Shown: positions 29,463 to 38,932, counted from the first letter of the stretch. The stretch: DNA of 64,000 bases from Nostoc sp. UHCC 0870 (GCF_022063185.1 NZ_CP091913.1:2233501-2297500); one strand, 5' to 3'. Made by a program: numbers and translations. Notes: generated by a model from the sequence alone, not told the origin.

Positions 29463-31154
29463 TCACGGTAAATTTGTCGCTTCAGGAATTGGGGGAACGG
29501 TGCTATCAACAGGCGGGTTGATCATCTCTATGTCATCCGTTGGGGTAGGTGTGGGTGTAGGAGTAAGGGTTGGAGTTGGGGTTGGGGTTGGCGTAAGTGT
29601 AAAACTAGGTGTGGGTGTGAATGTAGGTGTCGGTGTAAGTGTGGGTGTCGCTTGGATGGGTTTTTCTATCGCCACATTCAAGTTATAGTCACTAGCCGCT
29701 ACTCCAGGGGCTAAAGTTAACTGAATAGTATATCTACCAGTGTTGGGCAATATACCTACATAGCTAGTTATTTGCTGTGCGCTACTGTCAATTGGTTGTT
29801 GATTAGGGGCTAATACTGTCACTAAAACGCCGTCCCCTTGGATAACAGAGATAGTTAACTTGTCACCTGCTTCTCCAAACAAACTGTATTGAATGATTTG
29901 ATTGGCTTGGAGAGTGTCTTCAACTATGGCGGTGTTAGCATCTCCCAGATTAAGCCGTTTGTTAATAATTACAGGTTCTGGTGTGGGTGTGGGAGTGGGG
30001 GTCAATGTACCCTCAGTAATCACCGGTGAAGGAAAAGTTTGTGGTGGTAATGTTTCTTGTGGTTGGGATGATGATTGACTGCGGATAGAACTGACTAACG
30101 CCCAAGAACCGAAACCTGCCAAAATGACTACAGCACTGCCAATAGCCCCCAATGCCAAGGGATTATCTAGAACTGAACTACTCCGACTGGGTGGAATTAC
30201 CGGATCGGGTTTGTTGGGTGCTGGTGCTGGTGGTGGTGGTACTAAATCAGGACGGCGACCAACAGCGACTGTTTGCACGCGGGAAATGTCCGGGAGAGAA
30301 ACACTCATCCTAGATTGATCGAGTATTTGTAATGCTTGCGCCACTTCAGCAGTATTTTGATAGCGATCGCTAGGAGTATAATTCAACATCCTAGTCAAAA
30401 TCTGGGCAAATACTGGATTCACACTCACCCACTTTTGCCAATTCCAAGTTAGTTGATTTTCATCAAATAATTCTGATGGTTCTTTCCCTGTCAACAAAAC
30501 TATTGCTGTCACCGCTAAAGCATACAAGTCACTACTAGGATAAGCGCGCCCTGTTTGCATCTGTTCACTGGGAGCATAACCTAATTTGCCCACGGTGGTG
30601 ACAGGTGTTGTATTATCTGGAAATTGCAGACGCGTTGCCAGTTCTTTAACTACACCAAAGTCAATCAAAACTGGTTGAGTATCGCCATCACGCAAAATAA
30701 TATTGTCTGGTGAAATATCACGATGAATAATCCCCCGTCCATGAATATGCTCTAAGACAGGTAACAACGAGCGTATCAAATATAATACTTCCGCTTCAGT
30801 AAAACTTTGACCATTCTTTTGGCGTTCAGTCAAAATTTGCCGATAAGTTTTACCTGCAACGTAGTCTTCTACTAAAAACAAGCGTTGGTCTTGCTCAAAC
30901 CTTTCGCGAAACCTTGGTATTTGGGGATGTATTATCTGATACAACACAGTTGCTTCCCTGTGAAACAGTTCTTGAGCCTTTTCCCAAGCTAAAGTCCCCG
31001 TTCCAGAAGGAATCAATTCTTTAATCGCGCACAGTTCATTAAAGCGTCTTTGATCTTCCGCCAAATAAGTTCTACCAAATCCCCCTTGTCCGAGAATTTG
31101 AATAATGCGGTAACGATTTTGCAGAACAGTGCCAATGGAGATTGGTGGTTGCAT
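29463..31154 (-). CDS. Ser/Thr protein kinase with C-terminal PPC-like domain
   Basis: Residues 10-270 form a Hanks-type kinase: LGQGGFGRTYLAED glycine loop, CAIKEL with the catalytic Lys, HRDISPDNIIL (the second residue of the usual HRDLKPxN is changed to I-S), DFG, and APSEQ. A transmembrane helix follows near residues 330-350 (ALGAIGSAVVILAGFGSWAL). The outside part includes Thr/Pro-rich spacers (TPTPTPTPEP and a longer series near residues 500-540) and a beta-rich region between them (YSLFGEAGDKLTISVIQGDG) that matches bacterial pre-peptidase C-terminal (PPC) domains. Probably a membrane sensor. Target unknown. Confidence 0.9.
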   Translation of the reverse strand: MQPPISIGTVLQNRYRIIQILGQGGFGRTYLAEDQRRFNELCAIKELIPSGTGTLAWEKAQELFHREATVLYQIIHPQIPRFRERFEQDQRLFLVEDYVAGKTYRQILTERQKNGQSFTEAEVLYLIRSLLPVLEHIHGRGIIHRDISPDNIILRDGDTQPVLIDFGVVKELATRLQFPDNTTPVTTVGKLGYAPSEQMQTGRAYPSSDLYALAVTAIVLLTGKEPSELFDENQLTWNWQKWVSVNPVFAQILTRMLNYTPSDRYQNTAEVAQALQILDQSRMSVSLPDISRVQTVAVGRRPDLVPPPPAPAPNKPDPVIPPSRSSSVLDNPLALGAIGSAVVILAGFGSWALVSSIRSQSSSQPQETLPPQTFPSPVITEGTLTPTPTPTPEPVIINKRLNLGDANTAIVEDTLQANQIIQYSLFGEAGDKLTISVIQGDGVLVTVLAPNQQPIDSSAQQITSYVGILPNTGRYTIQLTLAPGVAASDYNLNVAIEKPIQATPTLTPTPTFTPTPSFTLTPTPTPTPTLTPTPTPTPTDDIEMINPPVDSTVPPIPEATNLP

Positions 31155-31465
31155 GATTCATTAATTAGAGTGTAGTGGCAGCTGAGAAGGAAGTCACCCA
31201 CCAAGATAATCTCAGCAGTGACGACTTTGGGGGGTATAGGGCAATATTTGACAGACAGCGATATTCTACCTTACACAACACTCAGCACCCAGCACTCCCC
31301 ACACCCCATAAGTCCTAGAAATATAGTTTTGACCGAAATAAATGGGATACAAGCCCCGTCACTTCGACAGGTGATACAGTGAGCCTGTCGAACTGCTCAG
31401 TGCATCGCCTTTTAGGATGGCTTTGTTTGTGTTATACTAATTGACGTAGAAGTTTTCCACGTCAA

Positions 31466-32677
31466 ATGATAGTTTTGGAGTTTAAGGCAAAAGGGAAAAC
31501 AACTCAATATGCAGCTATCAACGAAGCGATCAAGACCGCTCAATTTGTCCGCAACAAGTGTATCCGTTTTTGGATGGACAACCGAGATGTAGGGCAAAAA
31601 GAGCTATATCGCTACAACACTGCGTTAAGGGCTGAATACTCCTTTGTAAAAGACTTAAACTCTCATGCAACTCAGGTAGCAGTAGAAAGAGCATATAGCT
31701 CCATAGCTAGGTTCTACTACAATTGCAAGAAACAAATCCCTGGTCAAAAAGGATATCCCAAGTTTAAGAAAAATAACCGTTCGGTGGAATATAAGTCCTC
31801 TGGGTGGAAACTATCTCAAACGAGAAAACAGATCACCTTCACCGACAAAAAGGGTATTGGCAAACTTAATCTCAAAGGAACGTGGGATTTAAACTTCTAC
31901 CCATTAGAACAGATAAAACGGGTGAGATTGGTACGTCGTGCTGATGGTTACTATGTTCAGTTTTTAGTCAGTGTAGATAATAAAGTAGAAACACAACCAA
32001 CGGGTAAAACCATTGGCTTAGATGTTGGCTTAAAAGAGTTTTACACAGACAGTAATGGACACAGTGAACCTAACCCAAGGTTTTATCGCACAGGAGAAAA
32101 GCGTCTAAAGTTTCGACAAAGACGTGTCTCTCGGAAGAAAAAAGGCTCTATCAACCGCAAGAAAGCCATTAATAAATTAGGGCGAGTACACCTCAAAATA
32201 AGTAGGCAACGCGAAGAACACGCTAAGAGAATAGCGCGTTGCGTCATCCAATCTCACGATTTGGTCGCCTATGAAGACTTGAGGATAAAAAATTTAGTTA
32301 AAAATCACTGTCTTGCCAAATCTATTAATGACGCTGGTTGGTATCAATTCAGAAAATGGTTAGAGTATTTTGGGGTGAAGTTTGGCAGGATAACTGTAGC
32401 GGTCAATCCTGCCTACACATCGCAAGAATGCTCTAACTGTGGAGCATTAGTCAAAAAATCTCTATCCACAAGAACTCATGCTTGTGAATGTGGATTTGTG
32501 CTGGATAGAGATTGGAATGCTGCTATTAACATTCTGAAATTAGCCTTGAGTACGGTAGGGCATACCGGAACTTGGATCTTAGATCCGAACGCTTCAGGAG
32601 ATTCGACCTCTACTTGTGCTGGAGAAATCCTGCATGAGCAAGTTGGGTCTATGAATGAAGAATCTTCGCCCTTATAG
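31466..32677 (+). CDS. tnpB: TnpB RNA-guided nuclease
   Basis: Full-length TnpB of 403 aa, of the branch once called OrfB_IS605 or IS1341-type. The RuvC active site is complete: GLDVGLKEF (Asp), VAYEDLRIKNL (Glu) and LDRDWNAAINI (Asp). The zinc knuckle CSNCG...CECG lies between the second and third. The N terminus (LEFKAKGKTTQYAAINEAIK) is the usual one. It cuts DNA matched by the guide of a right-end RNA. It looks intact and may be active. Confidence 0.95.
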   Translation: MIVLEFKAKGKTTQYAAINEAIKTAQFVRNKCIRFWMDNRDVGQKELYRYNTALRAEYSFVKDLNSHATQVAVERAYSSIARFYYNCKKQIPGQKGYPKFKKNNRSVEYKSSGWKLSQTRKQITFTDKKGIGKLNLKGTWDLNFYPLEQIKRVRLVRRADGYYVQFLVSVDNKVETQPTGKTIGLDVGLKEFYTDSNGHSEPNPRFYRTGEKRLKFRQRRVSRKKKGSINRKKAINKLGRVHLKISRQREEHAKRIARCVIQSHDLVAYEDLRIKNLVKNHCLAKSINDAGWYQFRKWLEYFGVKFGRITVAVNPAYTSQECSNCGALVKKSLSTRTHACECGFVLDRDWNAAINILKLALSTVGHTGTWILDPNASGDSTSTCAGEILHEQVGSMNEESSPL

Positions 32678-32684
32678 GGCGGAG
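32664..32684 (+). ncRNA. Right-end hairpin of the element, 3' part of a candidate omega RNA
   Basis: CTTCGCCCT / AGGGCGGAG pair with one G-U and a three-base loop. TnpB guide RNAs run through the 3' end of the gene and this hairpin, and continue into flanking DNA as guide. Guide would then begin near 32691. The 5' limit of the RNA is not visible. Confidence 0.5.
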
Positions 32685-32692
32685 AGTGTCAA

Positions 32693-33696
32693 ATAGTTAA
32701 TTACCGTGGTAGAATCTATTTGCTCAAAATATTGACAAATAATAAATTGTAAATCTGCTGTCAGCGTAAACCCTTCCGTAATGGAAATAAACTACCCTAA
32801 AAATACTCATAATTTTGTGAAGGTAGCATAATATTCAAATCTTCAGATCAGCAATTCTCATGGTTTTTATTGTTTAAAAACCATTGCGTTTATTTACATT
32901 CGCTACTTTGTTAAGAAAAGCTATAAATAGTCTTACCCGACAGTGATAATTTGGCGAAATATAGGATATGGGTCTGAGAAGAAAGGTAAATGTAACAATC
33001 TCACTCACTTGTACCTATTTTGCAACTACTAGTTGTGATTATTAGCAGTTCACCCTTATTCTTAGGGTTTTGAGAACAGTTATGAAAAACCCACATTCCA
33101 TAACTAGCCACCTCATCAGTTATGACCTCCACCGCTAAGAATTGGGTCGTATTCCTAAACTAAAGATTTTTTTGGATTTATAACCAAAAATATAGTCAGT
33201 CAGTTTATATTATAATTTTGCAACTACTATCATTTAAATATTCAGTAAACATTCAGATGCCCTCAACATATTTGTCGGTAAATGTATGAGTTTGCTGAGT
33301 GCTGTAGCAATCCTCAATCCTTTGTGAGAGCCGAGTACCCTGGTTTCTTTAAGAAAGCAGTGTTTATAGTCTCGGAATTCTGACAAATCAAATAGGATAG
33401 TTATATCAGTTCCAGAACGATTCAGTCTTGAATTGACACATACAATAGATAGAGGCGGCAATCTCACAAAGATTTTGTTTTTTCTTGTTACCCCAGGTGC
33501 AACTAATGAGACTAGTTTACAGAGTTGGTGTCAGTTCATTTATGAAGAATTTTTGGCGACAAAGAACGAAACATGAGCAGCTAATGATTATGTTGAGAAA
33601 TATTTAAAGTAATTATCAAAGCTTCAAGAAAACTTACAGATGTTTTTTTGGGTCTATTTCAGTTAAATCTACTAAATATCTAGTGCTAATATTGCC
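32693..33696. other. 1-kb region without a convincing gene, upstream of prs
   Basis: The stretch is AT-rich and has no long open frame with normal coding character. A frame of 77 codons at 33234-33467 (minus) is unlike any family. A frame of 18 codons at 33082-33138 (MKNPHSITSHLISYDLHR) has no clear ribosome site. It probably contains the long leader and promoters of prs. Confidence 0.45.
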
Positions 33697-34713
33697 ATGA
33701 ATGCACATCGAGGATCTGCTGTGCTCAGTTCTGCCACTTTCAAAGTGCAGCCAGCTGCAACAGGACTGACTGAAAATCATCGCCTGCGGCTTTTTTCTGG
33801 TTCTGCCAATGTACCACTTTCTCAAGAAGTAGCTCGTTACCTGGGTATGGACTTAGGCCCTATGATTCGCAAAAGATTTGCGGATGGGGAAATATATGTC
33901 CAGATTCAGGAATCGATTCGGGGTTGTGATGTCTACCTCATCCAACCAACCTGTCAACCCGTGAATGATCACTTGATGGAATTGCTGATTATGATTGATG
34001 CCTGTCGGCGCGCTTCTGCACGGCAGGTAACAGCAGTAGTTCCTTACTATGGTTATGCTCGTGCTGATCGAAAAACAGCCGGGAGAGAATCCATCACGGC
34101 CAAACTAGTTGCTAACCTGATGACTCAAGCAGGTGCTAACCGTGTTCTGGCAATGGATTTACACGCCGCTCAAATTCAAGGCTATTTCGATATTCCCTTT
34201 GATCATGTCTACGGTTCACCTGTCCTTCTGGATTATTTAGCTAGCAAACAACTGCATGATATTGTAGTTGTCTCCCCCGATGTTGGAGGTGTAGCCAGAG
34301 CTAGGGCTTTTGCGAAAAAACTGAATGATGCCCCCTTAGCCATTATTGATAAGCGTCGTCAGGCGCACAATGTGGCGGAAGTGTTGAATGTAATTGGTGA
34401 TGTCAAGGGTAAAACCGCCGTTTTGGTTGACGACATGATTGACACGGGTGGAACAATTGCCGAAGGTGCTAAACTACTGCGTCAAGAAGGCGCACGTCAA
34501 GTATATGCTTGTGCTACCCATGCAGTATTCTCTCCACCTGCGGTTGAGCGGTTGTCAAGTGGTTTATTTGAGGAAGTGATTGTCACCAATACAATTCCCA
34601 TACCAGAAAGCGATCGATTCCCCCAACTAGTCACGCTTTCAGTAGCTAATTTGTTAGGGGAAACCATCTGGCGGATTCATGAAGATACTTCTATAAGTAG
34701 TATGTTCCGTTAA
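33697..34713 (+). CDS. prs: Ribose-phosphate pyrophosphokinase
   Basis: It makes PRPP from ribose 5-phosphate and ATP, the precursor of nucleotides, His and Trp. Class I features: LFSGSANVPLSQEVA near the start, DGEIYVQI, YYGYARADRK, the flexible loop region DKRRQAHNVAEVLN, and the PRPP-binding loop VLVDDMIDTGGT. The N terminus of about 25 residues before the conserved start is longer than in many bacteria but is common in cyanobacteria. Ends at the hairpin at 34793. Confidence 0.95.
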   Translation: MNAHRGSAVLSSATFKVQPAATGLTENHRLRLFSGSANVPLSQEVARYLGMDLGPMIRKRFADGEIYVQIQESIRGCDVYLIQPTCQPVNDHLMELLIMIDACRRASARQVTAVVPYYGYARADRKTAGRESITAKLVANLMTQAGANRVLAMDLHAAQIQGYFDIPFDHVYGSPVLLDYLASKQLHDIVVVSPDVGGVARARAFAKKLNDAPLAIIDKRRQAHNVAEVLNVIGDVKGKTAVLVDDMIDTGGTIAEGAKLLRQEGARQVYACATHAVFSPPAVERLSSGLFEEVIVTNTIPIPESDRFPQLVTLSVANLLGETIWRIHEDTSISSMFR

Positions 34714-34716
34714 TTA

Positions 34717-34794
34717 GTGCTGAGTGCTGAGTTCTGAGTGCTGAGTTCTGAGTGCTGAGTGCTGAGTGCTGAGTTCTGAGTTCTGAGTTCTGAG
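34717..34794. repeat. Heptamer tandem repeat GTGCTGA/GTTCTGA
   Basis: About eleven copies of a 7-base unit, in two forms that alternate irregularly. It is an STRR of the type used to fingerprint Nostoc strains. Copy number probably varies by slippage. It begins four bases after the prs stop codon. Confidence 0.9.
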
Positions 34795-34817
34795 AGATGT
34801 AGCATTGCTACGTCTCT
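34793..34817 (+). terminator. Hairpin after prs
   Basis: AGAGATGTAGCA / TGCTACGTCTCT pair with one mismatch and a one-base gap, followed by TTC. It is related to hairpins at 11937 and 51470. It follows the heptamer array. Confidence 0.6.
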
Positions 34818-34862
34818 TTCTCTGAATAACGCATATTTAATTTCTGGATATGTCTATTATCT

Positions 34863-34950
34863 CCCCAGTACCCAGTACCCAGTCCCCAGTCCCCAGTACC
34901 CAGTCCCCAGTACCCAGTACCCAGTACCCAGTCCCCAGTCCCCAGTCCCC
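34863..34950. repeat. Heptamer tandem repeat CCCAGTA/CCCAGTC
   Basis: About twelve copies of a 7-base unit in two variants. It lies between prs and the convergent HD-domain gene. Confidence 0.9.
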
Positions 34951-34968
34951 ATGAACCATGAGCCATCC

Positions 34969-35562
34969 TCATGTTTCATCAAGACTGTCTTCTTGAATCG
35001 CTACCAAATTCTCAATTGCTGTAACTACTCGTGTTAACTCTTCAACAATGGCAGTAGGTTGAGTTTTATTAAAAGCATTTGTCATCGCCCGATAATACCA
35101 AAGCGTACCAGCTTTACCTCCTTGGAAGCGTTGCCAGAGTAATTCACCAATTAAGCGATAATCTTTGAGAATTGAGCGGGCATTGTAGAGTTTATCAGCT
35201 GCGGATACTAGTAATACTGATGGAGAAGCCGTAGCCAAGTGAGCAATATATGCCTCCTTGCGTTGTCGCCAAGGGGGTTTAGGTATGGTGTCCGTATCCG
35301 TACAACCATCGACAATTGCTGTGACATTTTCACCAAAACGGCGGCAAATTTCTGCTCGTGTGGCTGCACCGCCTTGGTCTTCTATGGCATCATGTAATAA
35401 GGCTGCGATCGCTTCATCTTCATTCGCACCATATTCTAAAGCAATACTGGCAACACCTAATAAATGGGAAATATAAGGAACACCAGAACCTTTACGCACT
35501 TGTTGAGCATGGAGTTCTGCTGCGTAGGTTAAAGCTTGGGTAAAACGTTCAGAAAGTACCAT
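34969..35562 (-). CDS. HD-domain phosphohydrolase, RelA/SpoT-type
   Basis: The 197-aa protein is an HD domain alone. YISHLLGVASIAL supplies the first His, AIAALLHDAIEDQGG the His-Asp pair and the Glu-Asp pair, and a further Asp sits in SAADKLYNARSI. That set matches the hydrolase half of RelA/SpoT proteins. No synthetase or TGS domain is present, so it resembles small (p)ppGpp hydrolases; true substrate unproven. A DUF1636 gene is divergent from it, 97 bases away. Confidence 0.82.
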   Translation of the reverse strand: MVLSERFTQALTYAAELHAQQVRKGSGVPYISHLLGVASIALEYGANEDEAIAALLHDAIEDQGGAATRAEICRRFGENVTAIVDGCTDTDTIPKPPWRQRKEAYIAHLATASPSVLLVSAADKLYNARSILKDYRLIGELLWQRFQGGKAGTLWYYRAMTNAFNKTQPTAIVEELTRVVTAIENLVAIQEDSLDET

Positions 35563-35658
35563 ATCAAAATCTCGGAATACTTTTGAGCAAAATTTATTTT
35601 TTCAGTCAGAATACCCGCAGAAGTATAATTATTATTAATACACATCTGCGAGGTACGG

Positions 35659-36039
35659 ATGACTACTAGTATTTCTCATACTTTATTTGTTTGCACAACC
35701 TGTGCCAGTGTTTGGCAAGATGGTAAACGCATAGGTGAAAGTGGTGGTCAAAAACTGCTCAATCAGTTGCAACATCTGGTGCAAGATTGGGAATTACGTG
35801 ATCACTTCTCCATCCAAGCAGTTGAATGTATGAGTGCTTGTAACCGTTCCTGTGTCGTGGCTTTTGCGGCTGAAGGTAAAGTGACTTATTTATTTGGGGA
35901 TTTAGCAAGTGATGCTAGTATATCTGCTGTATTAGAATGTGCTAGTAAATACTATGCCAAAGAAGATGGGTTACTACCTTGGTCAGAACGTCCAGAACCA
36001 TTAAAAAAAGGAATATTGGCCAGGATTCCATCTTTATAG
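35659..36039 (+). CDS. DUF1636 metal-binding protein
   Basis: Members are small proteins with a thioredoxin-like ferredoxin fold and cysteines: FVCTTCASVWQDG (CxxC) near the start and VECMSACNRSCVV in the middle. The four-Cys pattern resembles a 2Fe-2S site. Length 126 aa. One base separates it from cobK, so it is almost certainly co-transcribed and likely helps in corrin or cobalt metabolism; that role is inferred from the position. Confidence 0.8.
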   Translation: MTTSISHTLFVCTTCASVWQDGKRIGESGGQKLLNQLQHLVQDWELRDHFSIQAVECMSACNRSCVVAFAAEGKVTYLFGDLASDASISAVLECASKYYAKEDGLLPWSERPEPLKKGILARIPSL

Positions 36040-36040
36040 T

Positions 36041-36892
36041 ATGAATCGTGTTTTAATTCTGGGTGGAACTGGAGATGCGGCAGAGTTAACTGCCAGAGTG
36101 GCGAATATTCCAGGGATTGAAGCGATCGCATCTTTAGCCGGTCGTACTCGTGAACCATCAGTCCCAGAAGGGAATGTGCGGATTGGTGGTTTTGGCGGTG
36201 CTGCTGGATTAGCTGATTATTTGCGTCAGATGCAAGTTGACTTACTCATCGATGCTACCCATCCCTTCGCCAGTCAGATTTCCTGGAACGCGGCGGCGGC
36301 GGCGAATCAAGTTAATATACCCAGGTTAATGTTAATTCGTCGTCCTTGGGAGATGCACCCCATCTTAGGCGATGACTGGATAGAAGTAGATAATCATCAA
36401 GCTGCTGCCAAAATTTTGGAAAATCAAGCAAAAAGAGTCTTTTTAACCGTTGGTAGACAAGAATTAGCAGCTTTTGCCCACTTAAACAATATTTGGTTTC
36501 TGATGCGGATGATTGACCCCCCTAGTGCTGAGGCTTTAGTACCACCGGGAGTGATATTGTGCGATCGCGGCCCCTTTGTCTTAGATAATGAGCGGCAAAT
36601 CCTGATTCAGCACAGCATTGACACTATAGTCAGCAAAAATAGCGGTGGTAACGCTACCTACTCCAAGATAGTTGCCGCGAGAGAACTAGGTATACAGGTT
36701 GTGATGATAAATCGTCCTCCCATACCACCAGGGGAGCAAGTAGCAGATGTTGATGATGCAGTCACATGGCTGCTAGGTCAAGTCGCTTCGCTCCAATTCA
36801 AAATTCAAAATGACGCTCGCGGACTCGCTAACGCTGCGCTAACAAAATTCAAAATTAAATACCCCACGGATAAATCCGGGGGCTTGAATTAA
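36041..36892 (+). CDS. cobK: Precorrin-6A reductase
   Basis: It reduces (cobalt-)precorrin-6A in cobalamin synthesis. ILGGTGDAAELTARV is the nucleotide-binding loop, LIDATHPFASQISWNA the conserved substrate motif, and LTVGRQEL and NSGGNATYSKI the two other signatures. Family proteins are about 245-255 aa; this one has 283. The extra C-terminal part, from about residue 248, reads through a dispersed repeat (see 36785-36870). So the original stop has been lost or the tail is a recent addition. Confidence 0.9.
   Translation: MNRVLILGGTGDAAELTARVANIPGIEAIASLAGRTREPSVPEGNVRIGGFGGAAGLADYLRQMQVDLLIDATHPFASQISWNAAAAANQVNIPRLMLIRRPWEMHPILGDDWIEVDNHQAAAKILENQAKRVFLTVGRQELAAFAHLNNIWFLMRMIDPPSAEALVPPGVILCDRGPFVLDNERQILIQHSIDTIVSKNSGGNATYSKIVAARELGIQVVMINRPPIPPGEQVADVDDAVTWLLGQVASLQFKIQNDARGLANAALTKFKIKYPTDKSGGLN
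36785..36870. repeat. Dispersed repeat inside the 3' end of cobK
   Basis: Two AAATTCAAAATT-type segments (36797-36812 and 36844-36857) flank GACGCTCGCGGACTCGCTAA, a common intergenic unit in Nostoc genomes. It is read in frame as the last 30 or so residues of CobK. Confidence 0.6.
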
Positions 36893-37071
36893 TGCTGTTT
36901 CACTTTTTTCTTCTCCATCAATAAATTTAGGGGCTTGTATCCTTTTTTCTTTGGTCAAATATGATAAAAAAAGAGTGGGAGAAAGCATATCAATCGCTTT
37001 AATCATTTATCTAAGAGCAAAAAGATATAGCATATACTGAGCATCGACCTTAGCAGTCCCAAGGCGGACGA

Positions 37072-38799
37072 TTGATTGTTGTGCAACCAGTTGACTTTAC
37101 GACCCTCACAGCCGCTTGTAGCGAACTTCGCACGCACTGGCTACCCTCACGTTTAGAGCAAGTGTATCAGCGCGATCGCTATACTATTGCCATAGCTTTA
37201 CGTACCCTGAAAACTAAAGGATGGTTAGAAATTTGTTGGCATCCTCAAGCTACACACATTTGCATTGGCAACCCGCCACCACGCACACCGGATACTTTTA
37301 CTTTTAGCCAACAATTGGTACATCAGTTGGGTGGATTAGCCTTAGTAGGAATTGAGGCGATCGCACCTTGGGAACGGGTGATTGATTTACAATTTGCCCG
37401 TCGTCCGGGAGAAGAGGCACTATATCATCTCTATGCAGAGATTATGGGCAAATATAGCAACGCCATCCTCACTGAAGCCAATAATCTCATTATCACAGCC
37501 GCTCATCAAGTCAGTCAGCAACAGTCTAGTGTCCGTCCCATCCAAACAGGACAACCCTATGAAACACCACCACAACTGACTGGCCCAGTACCTAGTCTGA
37601 GTGAATCCCCAGAACGTTGGCAAGAAAGGATTAGCTTAGTTCCAGGGGCGATTAAAAAGCAGTTACTCAAAAGTTATCGCGGCTTAAGTGCAGCATTGGT
37701 TGAGTCTATGTTGCTGGCGGTGAATATAGCACCGGAAACTAGCACTGATGCCCTCACGGCAGAAGATTGGCAAAGATTATGGCACAACTGGCAAGTATGG
37801 CTGGAAACTTTAGAAAATAGCAAATTTCAGCCAGCTTGGACTGCCAACGGCTACACGGTGATGGGTTGGGGTGGGGTTAAACCAGCTAAAGATATTCAGA
37901 CATTAATTAGTGAATATTACACAGGACAACTCAATCAACAGCTATTTGCTCAGTTACGCCATCAACTAAGTCAGAAATTGAGTAACATTCTGACCAAATT
38001 ACGGAATAAAGCCCAGACATTTAGCGATCGCCTGCGACAATCAGATAACGCCGATGACTATCGCCAAAAAGCCGATTTATTAATGGCGCACCTATACGAA
38101 TGGCTACCAGGGATGAAAACCATTACCCTGAATGACTTTGAAACTGGTGAACCTGTAGCGATCGCCCTCCAGCCAGATAAAAACGCCGTGCAGAACGCCC
38201 AAAACCTCTATAAACAGCACCAAAAACTCAAACGCGCCCGCATAGCTGTAGAACCATTACTAAAAGATGTACAAGCAGAAATTGATTATTTAGAACAAGT
38301 AGAAGCAGCAATTACTCAAATAGATACCTACCAAACAGCAGAAGATTTACAAGCCTTAGAAGAAATCCGCGACGAATTAATTGGACAAAAATATCTAGAA
38401 GAATTAGATTACCGTCGCAGTAGTAATGAAACTGCTAGCACCAACTTTCGTAACTACTCCACACCTAACGGCTTTCAAGTTTTAATTGGTCGTAACAATC
38501 GCCAAAACGACCAATTAACCTTTCGGGTAGCCGGAGATTATGACTTGTGGTTTCATGCTCAAGAAATTCCTGGTAGCCATGTCCTATTGCGTTTAGAACC
38601 CGGTACTGTAGCAGATAACACAGACTTACAATTTGTCGCCAACCTCGCAGCGTATTACAGCCGCGCCCGTCAAAGTGACCAAGTACCAGTAGTTTACACC
38701 GAGCCAAAACACGTCTATAAACCCAAAGGTGCTAAACCAGGAATTGCCATTTACAAACAAGAACGCATCCTGTGGGGAAAACCGCAGTTAGTGAATTAA
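37072..38799 (+). CDS. rqcH: RqcH/NFACT ribosome-quality-control factor
   Basis: This 575-aa protein belongs to the Rqc2/NEMF/FbpA family, which adds Ala tails to nascent chains on stalled 50S subunits. NFACT-N begins at residue 5 (DFTTLTAACSELRTHWLPSR). FARRPGEEALYHLYAEIMGK is in the conserved core. A coiled coil lies at about 285-330 and 360-440. The NFACT-R domain follows (RNYSTPNGFQVLIGRNNRQN, LWFHAQEIPGSHV, VVYTEPKHVYKPKGAKPG). The start is TTG at 37072; GTG at 37081 is the alternative. The DGR/DR signature of catalytic NFACT-N is not obvious as written. Confidence 0.9.
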   Translation: MIVVQPVDFTTLTAACSELRTHWLPSRLEQVYQRDRYTIAIALRTLKTKGWLEICWHPQATHICIGNPPPRTPDTFTFSQQLVHQLGGLALVGIEAIAPWERVIDLQFARRPGEEALYHLYAEIMGKYSNAILTEANNLIITAAHQVSQQQSSVRPIQTGQPYETPPQLTGPVPSLSESPERWQERISLVPGAIKKQLLKSYRGLSAALVESMLLAVNIAPETSTDALTAEDWQRLWHNWQVWLETLENSKFQPAWTANGYTVMGWGGVKPAKDIQTLISEYYTGQLNQQLFAQLRHQLSQKLSNILTKLRNKAQTFSDRLRQSDNADDYRQKADLLMAHLYEWLPGMKTITLNDFETGEPVAIALQPDKNAVQNAQNLYKQHQKLKRARIAVEPLLKDVQAEIDYLEQVEAAITQIDTYQTAEDLQALEEIRDELIGQKYLEELDYRRSSNETASTNFRNYSTPNGFQVLIGRNNRQNDQLTFRVAGDYDLWFHAQEIPGSHVLLRLEPGTVADNTDLQFVANLAAYYSRARQSDQVPVVYTEPKHVYKPKGAKPGIAIYKQERILWGKPQLVN

Positions 38800-38884
38800 G
38801 GGGTGTAGAGAGACAAGGGAGACAAAGGAGACAAGGAAAATTTTACCCCAATCCCCAAAAACCTCGCGCCGTGGAAGCCCCTGC

Positions 38885-38932
38885 TGTACATTCACAAATT
38901 GAATGTCGCTGCTTAACAAATTAATGTCGCTA
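38885..38932 (+). other. Candidate Tn7/CAST-type transposon end
   Basis: TGTACA at 38885-38890 is followed at once by two imperfect direct repeats: TTCACAAATTGAATGTCGCT (38891-38910) and TTAACAAATTAATGTCGCTA (38913-38932). TGTACA followed by TnsB-site repeats is typical of ends of cyanobacterial type V-K CASTs and relatives. No matching end was found elsewhere in the window. It marks the left side of the accessory island. Confidence 0.5.

Larger units (their letters stand above)
31441..32692 (+). mobile_element. IS200/IS605-group element carrying only tnpB
   Basis: The left end hairpin is TTGACGT / ACGTCAA (31441-31447 and 31459-31465), directly against the tnpB start. The right end hairpin is at 32664-32684, overlapping the tnpB stop codon, and the sequence closes on GAGAGTGTCAA. 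There is no tnpA, so the element can move only if TnpA is supplied from elsewhere. Both outer borders are approximate to a few bases. Confidence 0.75.

Noticed and set aside
33234..33467. 77-codon minus-strand frame upstream of prs
   Set aside because: No ribosome site, no recognisable domain, and unlike neighbouring genes in composition.
34717..34950. Heptamer arrays considered as an iteron origin
   Set aside because: No replication initiator gene or AT-rich melting region is next to them, and such heptamers are dispersed in Nostoc.
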